From Streptomyces alboflavus (GTDB lineage: Bacteria; Actinomycetota; Actinomycetes; Streptomycetales; Streptomycetaceae), in contig NZ_JNXT01000012.1 in NCBI RefSeq assembly GCF_000716675.1, positions 1-64,000 on the forward strand: a stretch of DNA of 64,000 nt, read 5' to 3'. This document shows, piece after piece, positions 33,550 to 42,019 of this stretch. The notes under the pieces are model-generated. The model did no database searches. It saw nothing but the letters and a program-made list of their open reading frames with translations, and was not told the DNA's origin. The first letter of the stretch is position 1; each line of letters starts with the position of its first letter. Both the position numbers and the translations under genes were made by a program.

Positions 33550-35607
33550 TCAGACTGTGGCGATCGCCGGGTCGCTGACCCCCGCCTGCCCGTTCTCCAC
33601 GTGCCCGGCGAGGCGCCGCAGGAAGCCCGCGGAGGTGTCGGACACGACGGTGAGGTCGTACCAGCGCTTGCTGGCGCGCAGGTCCACGGTGTGCTCGACG
33701 GTGGCGCCCGGCTTGACCTTGAAGGTCTCCTTGCCGCCGCCGTAGGCGTTGGTCACCGTCAGGTTGCAGTCGGCGGAGCCCGCGTTGGTCAGCGTCAGCT
33801 TGATGTTGCCGGTCGCCTTGTCGTGGCGGGCGGTGACCTCGGGGCCCGCGGTCTTGCCCGGGCCCTTGAAGGTGCGCAGGAAGCCGTTCGGGCCGAACAC
33901 GCTCAGGTCGTGGCTGCCGCCGGAGTACGCCGAGTTCCAGGTGTCGGAGACCGTCCTGCCCGCGCCCGTGGTGTACGTCCAGGGGCCGTCGGTGCGGTTG
34001 CCGGAGCGCACGTGGAAGCAGACGCCCGCCTGGTCGCCCCCGCCGAAGGTGAGGGTGAACTTCCCGGCGGCCGTGTCCGCGCGGCCGTCCACCAGCGGGG
34101 CGTAGGGCAGCGCACGCGCGGGCCGCGAGCCGCGCTCCTGCTTGGGCAGCGCGGGGTTCGCGGGCGGCTTGGGGAAGTAGTCGGGGTGGCGCTCGTGGTC
34201 CGGCGGCTCGTAGGCGGCCGTGTCGGGCAGCTCCGCCGGGTCGGTGTCCTTGCCGCCGAAGTCGAAGGCGGAGGTGAGGTCGCCGCAGATCGCGCGGCGC
34301 CACGGCGAGATGTTGGGCTCCTCGACGCCGAAGCGCTTCTCCATGAACCGGATGATCGACGTGTGGTCGAAGACCTCGGAGTTCACGAACCCGCCCGTGC
34401 TCCACGGCGAGATCACGAGCATCGGCACGCGCTGCCCGAGGCCGTAGTGCCCGGCCCCGTAGGAGGCGTTGCCGGGGAAGTAGTCGAGCTTGGTGTCGAC
34501 GGTCGACAGGCCCTGATTGGCGTCCTTCGGGGTGTACGGCGGCACGACGTGGTCGAAGTAGCCGTCGTTCTCGTCGTACGTGAGGAACAGCGCCGTCTTC
34601 CCCCACACCGCCGGGTTGGAGGTGAGCGCGTCCAGGATCTGCGCGATGTACCAGGCACCGTAGTTCACCGGCCAGTTCGGGTGCTCGCAGAACGCCTCGG
34701 GCGCGGCGATGTAGGACACCTGCGGCAGCCGGTCCGCCTTGACGTCGGCCTTCAGGATGTCGAAGTAGCCGTCGCCCGCCTTGACGTTCGTGCCGGTGCG
34801 GGCCTTGTCGTAGAGGGGGTCGCCGGGCTTGGCGTTCCGGTACTTGTTGAAGTACAGGAGCGAGTTGTCGCCGTAGTTGCCGCGGTAGGCGTCCTTGATC
34901 CAGCCCCACTTGCCCGCGGCGTCCAGGCCGTCGCCGATGTCCTGATAGACCTTCCAGGACACGCCCGCCTGCTCCAGGCGCTCGGCGTACGTCGTCCAGT
35001 CGTAGCCCAGCTCCTGGTTGCCGAGGACCGGTCCGCCGCCCTTGCCGTCGTTGCCGACGTGGCCCGTCAGCATGTAGTAGCGGTTGGGGTCGGTGGCCCC
35101 GATGAACGAGCAGTGGTAGTCGTCGCAGACCGTGAAGGCGTCGGCGAGCGCGTAGTGGAAGGGGATGTCGTCCCGTTTCAGATACGCCATGGTCCGCTCG
35201 GACTTCGCCGGGATCCACTGGTCGTACGCGCCGTTGTTGAACGCCTTGTGGCCGCCCGCCCAGTCGTGGTCGAGGCCCGCGATGAACTGCATGCCCAGGT
35301 TCTCGGCGTCGGGGTGGAAGGGCAGGACCTCCTTGCCGCCGTCCCGCTGGTGCCAGACCGGCTTGCCGCCGGGCAGCGTCACCGGCCGGGGGTCGCCGAA
35401 GCCGCGTACGCCCTTCATCGTCCCGAAATAGTGGTCGAAGGAACGGTTCTCCTGCATGAGCACCACGACGTGCTCGACGTCCGCGATGGTGCCGGTGCGG
35501 CGCTTCGCGGGCAGCGAGGCCGCGCGGGCGATGCTCTCGTTCAGCGCGGCGAGGGCGGCGGTGCCGCCGGCCAGTTGCAGGAAGCGGCGCCGGTTGAGTT
35601 CAGGCAT
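33550..35607 (-). CDS. Secreted phosphocholine-specific phospholipase C
   Basis: A 685-residue exported enzyme that cleaves phospholipid head groups outside the cell. Tat signal: NRRRFLQLAGGTAALAAL, cut after ARA near residue 30. The phosphoesterase core has VEHVVVLMQENRSFDHYFGTMKGVRGFGDPR, the PlcN/PlcH-type opening, then ATDPNRYYMLTGH, FLTYDENDGYFDHVVPP and GLGQRVPMLVISPWS. Two C-terminal beta domains (DUF756 type) follow from about residue 470. Length is as expected for the family. The start is ATG 35607 with AGG about ten bases upstream. Phosphate control is likely for the family, but I see no clear PHO box in the 307-bp leader. Confidence 0.92.
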   Translation of the reverse strand: MPELNRRRFLQLAGGTAALAALNESIARAASLPAKRRTGTIADVEHVVVLMQENRSFDHYFGTMKGVRGFGDPRPVTLPGGKPVWHQRDGGKEVLPFHPDAENLGMQFIAGLDHDWAGGHKAFNNGAYDQWIPAKSERTMAYLKRDDIPFHYALADAFTVCDDYHCSFIGATDPNRYYMLTGHVGNDGKGGGPVLGNQELGYDWTTYAERLEQAGVSWKVYQDIGDGLDAAGKWGWIKDAYRGNYGDNSLLYFNKYRNAKPGDPLYDKARTGTNVKAGDGYFDILKADVKADRLPQVSYIAAPEAFCEHPNWPVNYGAWYIAQILDALTSNPAVWGKTALFLTYDENDGYFDHVVPPYTPKDANQGLSTVDTKLDYFPGNASYGAGHYGLGQRVPMLVISPWSTGGFVNSEVFDHTSIIRFMEKRFGVEEPNISPWRRAICGDLTSAFDFGGKDTDPAELPDTAAYEPPDHERHPDYFPKPPANPALPKQERGSRPARALPYAPLVDGRADTAAGKFTLTFGGGDQAGVCFHVRSGNRTDGPWTYTTGAGRTVSDTWNSAYSGGSHDLSVFGPNGFLRTFKGPGKTAGPEVTARHDKATGNIKLTLTNAGSADCNLTVTNAYGGGKETFKVKPGATVEHTVDLRASKRWYDLTVVSDTSAGFLRRLAGHVENGQAGVSDPAIATV

Positions 35608-35914
35608 GGGGATATGACCTCGCGTGATGTGGGGGGACGTGAGCGGGTGCAGTGTGTCAACTGGGCCAAGGCTTATGGAAGAGGCAGGCGGGCCCGTGTC
35701 CGCGAGATGGCGCCGGGGCCAACCGCGAGTGCCGGGAGGCCTGCGCGACGGACGCGCCCGCGGTGCCGTCACCGCCGCGCGGGCCGGGCACGCGTTGCGG
35801 GCTCGTGAACTCTCCCCCGGCGAGGAATGCGGGAGCCGCCCCCGGCCTTGTCCCCAGTGATCGTCGACGTGCGCCACGGGGCGCGCGGGACGCAGCGAAC
35901 GGAGCGAGGGACAG
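35608..35914. other. 307-bp divergent intergenic region
   Basis: Upstream of both phospholipase C (left) and the MDR gene (right). On the minus strand a TTGACA occurs (complement of 35655-35660) without a clear -10. No palindrome, PHO-box-like repeat or convincing small ORF was found; the open frames here have no ribosome-binding site. Confidence 0.5.
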
Positions 35915-36835
35915 ATGGCCAAGGCGTACGCGTTCACCCGGCACGGCGGTCCCGAGGTGGAGGCCCTGATCGACCGGGAGCCGCCCGAGCCGGGACCGGG
36001 GCAGCTGCTGGTCAAGGTGCGGGCGGCGGGCGTCAACCCCGTCGACCACAAGCTGCGCGGGGGCTACCGCAGGCCGGGGCAGGCCCCCGCCGAACTGCCC
36101 GAGGTCCTCGGCAGCGAGGCCTCGGGCGTGGTGGAGCGGACCGGCCCCGGGGTCGAGGGGTTCGCCGTGGGGGACGCGGTGTTCGGGTCCACGCTCACCG
36201 GCGGGTACGCCGAGTACACGCTGCTTCCGGTGACCGTCGCCGCTCGCGTACCGGAGGGCCTGTCCTTCGTGGAGGCCGCGACGCTGCCGGTCGCCGCGGC
36301 CACCGCCTACGACGGCGTGCGTCAGCTCGCGCTGCCCGCCGGGTCGACACTGCTCGTCACCGGCGCCGGGGGCGGCGTGGGCGGGAACGCGGTGCGCCTC
36401 GCCCGCCATCTGGGGCTGCGCGTCGTCGGTACGGCGAGCGAGGCCAAGAAGGACGTCGTCGAGTCCCTGGGCGCGGTCCATGTGGCGCCGGGTCCGGACC
36501 TGGTGGAGCGGATCCGTGCCGCCGCCCCTGACGGCGTCGACGGCGTCTTCGACCTGGTCGGCGGGGACCATCTGCGGGCCGTGGCGGACGTGGTGGCCGA
36601 CCGCACGAAGCTGATCACGGCCGGCGGCAAGCGGATCGTGACGGAACTCGGCGGCTCCGCCGTGGCCCGCGCGCGGGACGCCGCCACGCTCGACGCGGTG
36701 GCCGAACTCGCCGCCTCAGGTGTGCTCCGGCCGCACATCACGGCGACGTACCCCCTGGACCGGGCGGGCGAGGCCCTGCGCGCGGTGGAGAGCGGTCACG
36801 CGCTCGGCAAGGTCGTGATCGAGGTCGGGCCGTGA
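35915..36835 (+). CDS. NADP-dependent zinc-free MDR oxidoreductase (quinone reductase-like)
   Basis: A 306-residue medium-chain dehydrogenase/reductase: GroES-like domain with VRAAGVNPVDHKLRGGY and LGSEASGVVERTGPGVEGFAVGDAVFG, then Rossmann domain LLVTGAGGGVGGNAVRLARHLGLRVVGTAS. It lacks the structural-zinc cysteines and the catalytic Cys/His of alcohol dehydrogenases, placing it with quinone oxidoreductase-type enoyl/quinone reductases. Substrate unknown. GAGGGACAG precedes the ATG. It is a single gene, divergent from phospholipase C. Confidence 0.87.
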   Translation: MAKAYAFTRHGGPEVEALIDREPPEPGPGQLLVKVRAAGVNPVDHKLRGGYRRPGQAPAELPEVLGSEASGVVERTGPGVEGFAVGDAVFGSTLTGGYAEYTLLPVTVAARVPEGLSFVEAATLPVAAATAYDGVRQLALPAGSTLLVTGAGGGVGGNAVRLARHLGLRVVGTASEAKKDVVESLGAVHVAPGPDLVERIRAAAPDGVDGVFDLVGGDHLRAVADVVADRTKLITAGGKRIVTELGGSAVARARDAATLDAVAELAASGVLRPHITATYPLDRAGEALRAVESGHALGKVVIEVGP

Positions 36836-36890
36836 GGTCGCCGCAGGCGCCGGGTTCCGGCTGCGCCGGGACAGCCGCAGGGCCCTGACC

Positions 36891-36929
36891 GGAAACCTGA
36901 CAGAGAAACTCGGCAGGGAAACCTGACAG
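36891..36929. repeat. 13-bp direct repeat upstream of the FBP gene
   Basis: GGAAACCTGACAG occurs at 36891-36903 and 36917-36929, 26 bp apart, followed by an A-rich run (36930-36942). The position, 49-87 bp before the ATG at 36978, fits a regulator site or promoter element; no regulator is indicated. Confidence 0.6.
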
Positions 36930-36977
36930 GGAAAAAGAAAAAGACGGCCGTTCGTTCGGATTGATACCTTCCGGACC

Positions 36978-37481
36978 ATGCGTGCCCTTGGTGACAAAGA
37001 AATCCGTGCGTCGTTCGTGAACTGCTCGAAGGGCGAGGCCCGGCGTCTCACCCTGCCCGCGGGCTTCGCCGAGACGCCCTGGTCCGACCTGGACTTCCTG
37101 GGCTGGCGCGACCCCAAGGCACCGGACCGCGGCTATGTCGTCGCCGAGCGGGACGAGGAACTGGTCGGCATCGCCCTGCGCGCCTCCACGGGGGCCCGCC
37201 GCTCCATGCTGAAGTCCAGCATCTGCTCGGTGTGCGTGACGCCGCAGGCCGGTTCGGGCATCGCACTGCTCGTCGCGCCCCGCGCGGGCGAGGCGGGCCG
37301 CCAGGGCAACTCGGTCGGTCTGTACGTCTGCGCGGACCTGGCCTGCTCCCTCTACGTGCGCGGCAAGAAGACGTCGGCCCTGGCCCGCCGCTTCGACGAG
37401 AGCCTCACGCCCGAGGAGCAGAACGACCGCACGGTCCGCAACCTCAACGGCTTCCTGGACCAGGTGCTCGCCCGCGCCTAG
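36978..37481 (+). CDS. FBP-domain (FusB/EF-G-binding type) zinc protein
   Basis: A 167-residue protein with the FBP C-terminal fold: TPWSDLDFLGWRDP, RGYVVAERDEELVGIALR, and a treble-clef zinc site formed by Cys83/Cys86 (SICSVC) and Cys118/Cys123 (VCADLAC), then SLYVRGK. The family includes FusB/FusC, which bind EF-G and free it from the ribosome in fusidic-acid resistance; actinobacterial members are common and their physiological role is unclear. No Shine-Dalgarno is seen before the ATG, so leaderless translation is possible. The gene overlaps the convergent ferredoxin-like gene by 4 bp. Confidence 0.8.
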   Translation: MRALGDKEIRASFVNCSKGEARRLTLPAGFAETPWSDLDFLGWRDPKAPDRGYVVAERDEELVGIALRASTGARRSMLKSSICSVCVTPQAGSGIALLVAPRAGEAGRQGNSVGLYVCADLACSLYVRGKKTSALARRFDESLTPEEQNDRTVRNLNGFLDQVLARA

Positions 37482-37927
37482 ACCTGCCGGGGGTCGACCA
37501 GTTGCAGGGTCAGGGCGTCCGGCGGGTCCGCGAGGCCGGGGCCGCCCGCCTCGGCCCAGGTGAGGATGTCGTCGAGGGACGCGTCGTCCAGGGCGAAGCC
37601 CACCCAGGCCGGGCGGCCGCCGTGCGCGCGGCCCGTGCGGGAGGGCTGGACGACCACGATGTTGGCCTGGCCGCAGGGGCCGAGGCAGTCGCTGGTGCGC
37701 ACGGCGAACCGGCCCCCGGACGCGTCCGCCGCCGCCCGCAGCCGTGCCAACTGGCCCACGTGGTCGGTGCCGGGGTGCTTGACCGGGTCGCCGCAGCAGC
37801 AGCCACGGCAGACGACGAGGGTGCAGGGGCGCGGGGCGGGCGGGGTCGTCGGGGGCACGGTGGCGGGGGCGGTGCGGGGATCGGGCAGGAGCACGGCCGG
37901 GGCGGTGCGGGGCTCGGGCACGGTCAT
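37478..37927 (-). CDS. Thioredoxin-like [2Fe-2S] ferredoxin domain protein
   Basis: A 149-residue protein. After a Pro/Thr/Ala-rich N-terminus of about 33 residues it reads CTLVVCRGCCCGDPVKHPGTDH and later TSDCLGPCGQANIVVV. Cysteines are at 35, 40, 43-45, 81 and 85. The CRGCCCG and CLGPCGQAN clusters are the ligand sites of (2Fe-2S) thioredoxin-like ferredoxins. Its redox partner is unknown; no metabolic operon is attached. It is convergent with the FBP gene, stops overlapping by 4 bp. Confidence 0.82.
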   Translation of the reverse strand: MTVPEPRTAPAVLLPDPRTAPATVPPTTPPAPRPCTLVVCRGCCCGDPVKHPGTDHVGQLARLRAAADASGGRFAVRTSDCLGPCGQANIVVVQPSRTGRAHGGRPAWVGFALDDASLDDILTWAEAGGPGLADPPDALTLQLVDPRQV

Positions 37928-37950
37928 TTCATGATCATGCCAGGGGGCGC

Positions 37951-39291
37951 TCAGGTCAGATAGGCCAGGCCCGGGTGTGCCTGCCGGTAGCCGTCGACCA
38001 GGCGGCGGGCCACGGACACCGAGTCGACCAGCGGGTGCAGCGCGAACGCCTTGACGGCCGTGGCGCGCGAACCGCTGTCCGCCGCGGCGAGGACCTCACG
38101 CTCGACCGCCTTGACCGCGCACACCAGGCCCGTGGCGTGCCCCGGCAGCGGTGACACGGCCGCCGGGTGCGGACCCGACGCGTCCACCGTGCACGGCACT
38201 TCGATGACCGCGTCGGAGTCCAGCTCCGGCAGGGTCGTGCGGTTGCGGACGTTGAGGATCAGCGTCGCGTGTTCGTCGCGGGCGATGGCCCGCATCAGGG
38301 CGAGGGCGACCTGTTCGTAGCCGCCGGACTCCATGTCCTCGGGGGCGCGTTCACCGGCGCCCGCGGCCTCCCTGCTGTGCGCCATGTACGTGGCCTCCCG
38401 CTCGGCCCGGGTGGCGTCCCAGGTCTTGAACGCGGGCGTCCCGGGGCTCCGCATCTCCTCGTAGAAGCGGGCCTGCTGATCGCGCAGGAACGCGCCGCGG
38501 GTCCGCTCGGCCGACCGGTAGGCGTGGACGGTCTCCCGGTTGAAGTAGTAGTAGTGCAGGTACTCGTTGGGGATCACGCCGAGCGACTGCAGCCAGTCGG
38601 CGCCGAAGAGCTTGCCCTCCTCGAAGGACTCCAGGAGGCCGCGGTCGGCGAGCAGCCGCGGCAGCAGGTCCTGCCCGTCGACCTCCAGGCCGCTCAGCCA
38701 GCCCAGGTGGTTCAGGCCCACGTAGTCGAGCCGTGCCCGGCGGGGCTCGGCGCCGAGCAGTCCCGCGATCCGGCGGCCGAGGCCCACCGGCGAGTCGCAG
38801 ATGCCGATGACGCGGTCGCCGATGTGGCGGGCCATCGCCTCGGTCACCAGGCCCGCCGGGTTGGTGAAGTTGATGACCCAGGCCTCGGGCGCGAGCCGTC
38901 GCACCCGGCGGGCGATGTCGACGGCGACGGGCAGCGTCCGCAGCCCGTACGCGATGCCGCCCGCGCCGACCGTCTCCTGCCCGAGCACCCCTTCGGCGAG
39001 GGCCACCCGCTCGTCGGCGGCGCGTCCCTCCAGGCCGCCGACGCGGATCGCGGAGAACACGAAGTCGGCGCCGCGCAGCGCCTCGTCGAGGTCGGCGGTG
39101 ACGATCACGGCGGGCGCGTCGGCCACGCCGGCGGCCTGGTCGGCGAGGACGCGGGCGATCGCCGCGGCCCGGGCACCCACCACGTCGTACAGGACGACCT
39201 CGGTGACGCGGCCCTCGGCGCGGTCGCCGAGCAGCGCCCGGTACACGAGGGGCACACGGAATCCGCCGCCGCCCAGAATCGCCAGCCTCAT
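37951..39291 (-). CDS. GH4-family 6-phospho-glycosidase
   Basis: A 446-residue glycoside hydrolase family 4 enzyme. These use NAD+ and a divalent metal and cleave sugars by an oxidation-elimination route. The N-terminal Rossmann start LAILGGGGFRVPLVYRALL, the TVGAGGIAYGLRTLPVAVDIA segment, VINFTNPAGLVTEA, the metal-site CDSPVGL and the GLNHLGW motif are all present. GH4 6-phospho-beta-glucosidases have this pattern. No PTS or ABC sugar transporter is near, so the source of substrate is unclear. The gene stands alone, with a GAGG ribosome-binding site upstream of the ATG. Confidence 0.88.
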   Translation of the reverse strand: MRLAILGGGGFRVPLVYRALLGDRAEGRVTEVVLYDVVGARAAAIARVLADQAAGVADAPAVIVTADLDEALRGADFVFSAIRVGGLEGRAADERVALAEGVLGQETVGAGGIAYGLRTLPVAVDIARRVRRLAPEAWVINFTNPAGLVTEAMARHIGDRVIGICDSPVGLGRRIAGLLGAEPRRARLDYVGLNHLGWLSGLEVDGQDLLPRLLADRGLLESFEEGKLFGADWLQSLGVIPNEYLHYYYFNRETVHAYRSAERTRGAFLRDQQARFYEEMRSPGTPAFKTWDATRAEREATYMAHSREAAGAGERAPEDMESGGYEQVALALMRAIARDEHATLILNVRNRTTLPELDSDAVIEVPCTVDASGPHPAAVSPLPGHATGLVCAVKAVEREVLAAADSGSRATAVKAFALHPLVDSVSVARRLVDGYRQAHPGLAYLT

Positions 39292-39443
39292 GTCTGAACC
39301 ACCTCGCTCACAGCCCCAGTCAAGGAGAATCGTTGAACATCGCCCCGAACACCTACCACTTCGGACGATGCCATGCGGAACGCGAGGTGACCGAACCGGG
39401 GCCCGGACCGGCGCCGAACTGAACCAGCGCCGAAACGAACGTT

Positions 39444-39947
39444 CTACTCAGTGGCGGCCACAGTCGCGATCGCCCGGCCCGCCCACTCCGGTGCCGCCTC
39501 CACGAACTCGGCGAGGCGCTCGCGGACCGCGTCCGGGAACGACACCGCGCGGCCCGCCTTCTGGTCGACGTGCAGCGCGAGCAGTTCCGTGGTCGCGACG
39601 GGCGCGGCGTCCGGCGCCGGATCGACCGCGGCACCGTCGACGACGTACAGCTCGTGGGCGAAGTGCGCCTTCTTGCCGTGCACGCCGAGGACCCGGGTGC
39701 GCACGGCGAGGTGCGCGCCCTCGGCGACGTCGCGCAGATACCGAAGATGGGCCTCGACGGTGTAGAGGGAGCAGCCGGTGGCCTCGCGGTAGGCGGCGTC
39801 CAGGCCGGCGGCGTCCATCATCGCGTCGGTGGCGAACCCGAAGGCCAGCGAGTAGTAGCCCTCGCTCATATGGCCGTTGTAGTCGATCCACTCCGGCGGG
39901 ACGACCTGCCGGTGGAATGCGAGACGCCGGGCGATCTCCCTGGTCAC
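39444..39947 (-). CDS. Hot-dog thioesterase, probable betainyl-CoA thioesterase
   Basis: A 167-residue single hot-dog thioesterase: VPPEWIDYNGHMSEGYYSLAFGFATDAMMD contains the Asp-Tyr-Asn-Gly-His motif of the 4-hydroxybenzoyl-CoA-type group, then TVEAHLRYLRDVAEGAHLAVRTRVLG. Encoded last in the operon with carnitine dehydrogenase and BKACE, it is expected to release glycine betaine from betainyl-CoA. The GTG start overlaps the stop of carnitine dehydrogenase (GTGA). In some bacteria these two are fused in one protein; here they are separate but coupled. Confidence 0.85.
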   Translation of the reverse strand: MTREIARRLAFHRQVVPPEWIDYNGHMSEGYYSLAFGFATDAMMDAAGLDAAYREATGCSLYTVEAHLRYLRDVAEGAHLAVRTRVLGVHGKKAHFAHELYVVDGAAVDPAPDAAPVATTELLALHVDQKAGRAVSFPDAVRERLAEFVEAAPEWAGRAIATVAATE

Positions 39948-40927
39948 ATGGTTCCCTTCGGTTCAGCGTGGCCGGCGGCCTGGCGCGGCAGCCTCCCCGT
40001 CGCGCGCAGTACGTCGATGACGCCCTGGTCGCGTTCGGCGACGAGGTCGGCGATGGTGCGCCCGGCGGCGGCCTCGTCGCACCCGGCGACCACCGCGTCG
40101 TACAGGTCCTTGTCGAGCTCGGGTGCTTCGAGCCGCGTCCACGGGGACTTCAGGGAAGGACCGAAGTGGTCGAGCATATGGGCCATGCCGCCCTCGCCGC
40201 CCGCGAGCGCGAAGGTGAGCATGGGGCCCATGAACGCCCAGCGCAGGCCGGGGCCCTCGGTGATGGAGTCGTCGATCTCCTGGACGGTGGCCTCGCCGTT
40301 GGCGACCATGTGCAGCGCCTCGCGCCACAGGGCTTCCTGGAGGCGGTTGGCGATGAAGCCGGGCACCTCGCTCTTCATGGTGATGACGGACTTGCCTGCG
40401 ACCTCGTAGAAGCGCGACGCCCAGGCGACGGCCTCCGCGGTGGTGTGCTCGCCACCGACGACCTCGACGAGCGGGATCAGGTACGGCGGGTTGAAGGGGT
40501 GCCCGACGACGAGGCGGCCGGGGTCGGCGGCCGCGGTCTGCATGTCGGTCATCGGATAGCCCGAGGTGGACGAGGCGATGACGACGCCGGGCGGCGCGGC
40601 GGCGTCGAGACGCGTCAGGAGGTCGCGCTTGAGCTCCAGCTTCTCGGGGGCGCTCTCCTGCACGAACTGCGCGTCGGCGACGGCCTCTTCGAGGGTCGCG
40701 GCGACGGTGAGCCGATCCTGCGAGGCGCCTTCGGCGAGGCCCAGCCGGGTGAGCGCGGGCCAGGCGGCGTCGACGAGCCGGCGCAGCCGGGCCTCGGCGT
40801 CCGGGGCGGGGTCCCAGGCGGTGACGTCGTAGCCACGCGCGAGGAAGTGCGCGACCCAGCCGCCGCCGATGACACCGGCCCCGACACAGGCGACGCGGCG
40901 AACGTCTTCGGGGGTGGTCGTGGTCAT
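39944..40927 (-). CDS. L-carnitine dehydrogenase
   Basis: A 327-residue member of the 3-hydroxyacyl-CoA dehydrogenase family. NAD motif CVGAGVIGGGWVAHFLARGYDV (GAGVIG at 16-21), ASSTSGYPMTDMQTAA, VGHPFNPPYLIPLVEVVGG, SEVPGFIANRLQEALWREALHMV and ITEGPGLRWAFMGPML are typical of L-carnitine dehydrogenases, which oxidise L-carnitine to 3-dehydrocarnitine. The partner BKACE gene upstream and the thioesterase downstream form the known carnitine-to-betaine route. A general 3-hydroxybutyryl-CoA dehydrogenase is less likely given the neighbours. ATG 40927 follows AAAGGA. Confidence 0.88.
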   Translation of the reverse strand: MTTTTPEDVRRVACVGAGVIGGGWVAHFLARGYDVTAWDPAPDAEARLRRLVDAAWPALTRLGLAEGASQDRLTVAATLEEAVADAQFVQESAPEKLELKRDLLTRLDAAAPPGVVIASSTSGYPMTDMQTAAADPGRLVVGHPFNPPYLIPLVEVVGGEHTTAEAVAWASRFYEVAGKSVITMKSEVPGFIANRLQEALWREALHMVANGEATVQEIDDSITEGPGLRWAFMGPMLTFALAGGEGGMAHMLDHFGPSLKSPWTRLEAPELDKDLYDAVVAGCDEAAAGRTIADLVAERDQGVIDVLRATGRLPRQAAGHAEPKGTM

Positions 40928-40998
40928 GGTGGAGGGGTTCCTTTCGCTGCTGGGGGTGCCCCCGAAGGGGCGCGGGCGTCCGCGGTGCGGGAGGCGGC

Positions 40999-41901
40999 CT
41001 ACACGCGGGGCTTGAGGCCCAGCTTCAGGCGGGCCTCGTCCGGCGTGGCGACCCGAGAGCCAAGACTCTCGGTGATCTGGACGGCCCGCTCGACCAGCTG
41101 CGCGTTGGTCACCTTGTTGCCCTTGCCCAGATACAGGTTGTCCTCCAGGCCGACCCGGACCTGCCCGCCGAGCAGAATGGACTGCGCGACCCACGGCATC
41201 TGCATGCGCCCGATCGCGAAGCTGGCCCACTGCGCCCCCTCGGGCAGCATGTTGACCATCGACTGAAGGACTCCGGGATCGGCGGGGGCACCCCACGGGA
41301 TGCCCATGCAGAGCTGGAAGACGGTCGGATCGTCGAGCAGGCCCTCGGCCAGGAGCTGCTTGGCGAACCACAGCTGCCCCGTGTCGAAGATCTCCAGCTC
41401 GGGCCGCACGCCCAGCTCCTGGATGCGCCTGGCGCCCTGCCGGAGCATGTCGGGCGTGGAGACGTAGAGGTTGGACCCGTCGCCGAAGTTGAGGGAGCCG
41501 CAGTCGAGGGTGCAGATGTCGGGGAGCAGGTCCTCGACGTGCGGAAGCCGGTCGAGACCGCCGACGAGGTCGGTGCCGGGAAGCTCGCCGAGCCCCTTCA
41601 GGGGCTGCTCCGGGTCGACCACCAGGTCCCCGCCCATGCCCGCCGTCAAGTTGATGACGACGTCGGTGCCGGTCTCCTTCACGCGCTCGACGACCTCGCG
41701 GTAGAGGCGGGGGTCACGGGACGGCGCGCCGGTCTCGGGGTCGCGGACGTGGATGTGCACGACGGCGGCGCCGGCCTCGGCGGCCCGCACGGCGTCGCGG
41801 GCTATCTGCTCGGGCGTGACGGGCACGTGCGGGCTCTTGCGGACGGTGTCGCCCGCGCCGGTGAGGGCGCAGGTGATGATGACGTGGTCGTTCACGGGCA
41901 T
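40999..41901 (-). CDS. BKACE (DUF849) 3-dehydrocarnitine:acetyl-CoA trimethylamine transferase-type enzyme
   Basis: A 300-residue beta-keto acid cleavage enzyme with a TIM barrel and one zinc. Zn ligands are visible as His49/His51 in [17 protein letters not shown] and the Glu of QVRVGLEDN near residue 230. Members combine a beta-keto acid with acetyl-CoA to give acetoacetate and a new acyl-CoA. Next to carnitine dehydrogenase the substrate is expected to be 3-dehydrocarnitine, giving betainyl-CoA and acetoacetate. It is first in a three-gene leftward operon (gap 71 bp, then overlaps). GGGAG precedes the ATG by 6 bases. Confidence 0.88.
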   Translation of the reverse strand: MPVNDHVIITCALTGAGDTVRKSPHVPVTPEQIARDAVRAAEAGAAVVHIHVRDPETGAPSRDPRLYREVVERVKETGTDVVINLTAGMGGDLVVDPEQPLKGLGELPGTDLVGGLDRLPHVEDLLPDICTLDCGSLNFGDGSNLYVSTPDMLRQGARRIQELGVRPELEIFDTGQLWFAKQLLAEGLLDDPTVFQLCMGIPWGAPADPGVLQSMVNMLPEGAQWASFAIGRMQMPWVAQSILLGGQVRVGLEDNLYLGKGNKVTNAQLVERAVQITESLGSRVATPDEARLKLGLKPRV

Positions 41902-41913
41902 GGCGGACTCCCT

Positions 41914-41967
41914 TTCGGGTGCTGGGGGTTGTGGTGATGCTTCGGGTGCTGGGGGTTGTGGTGGTGC
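41914..41967. repeat. 2 x 27-bp tandem repeat upstream of the BKACE gene
   Basis: A 27-bp unit beginning TTCGGGTGCTGGGGGTTG is repeated at 41914-41940 and 41941-41967 with one mismatch. It lies between the end of the XRE-TetR gene and the ribosome-binding site of the BKACE gene, on the promoter side of the carnitine operon. Confidence 0.8.
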
Positions 41968-42019
41968 GGAGTGCGTACGGGGCCGCGTACCGAAGGCGCC
42001 GGGGGTACGCGGCCGGGGC

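Noticed and set aside
35655..35660. TTGACA upstream of phospholipase C as a promoter, and a search for a PHO box
   Set aside because: No -10 at proper spacing and no GTTCACC-type direct repeats were found.
33601..35808. 735-codon plus-strand frame antisense to phospholipase C
   Set aside because: Antisense shadow of a well-supported enzyme gene.
41914..41967. 27-bp repeat as an attachment site or mobile-element end
   Set aside because: It is a plain tandem duplication; no integrase, tRNA or transposase gene is anywhere in the window.
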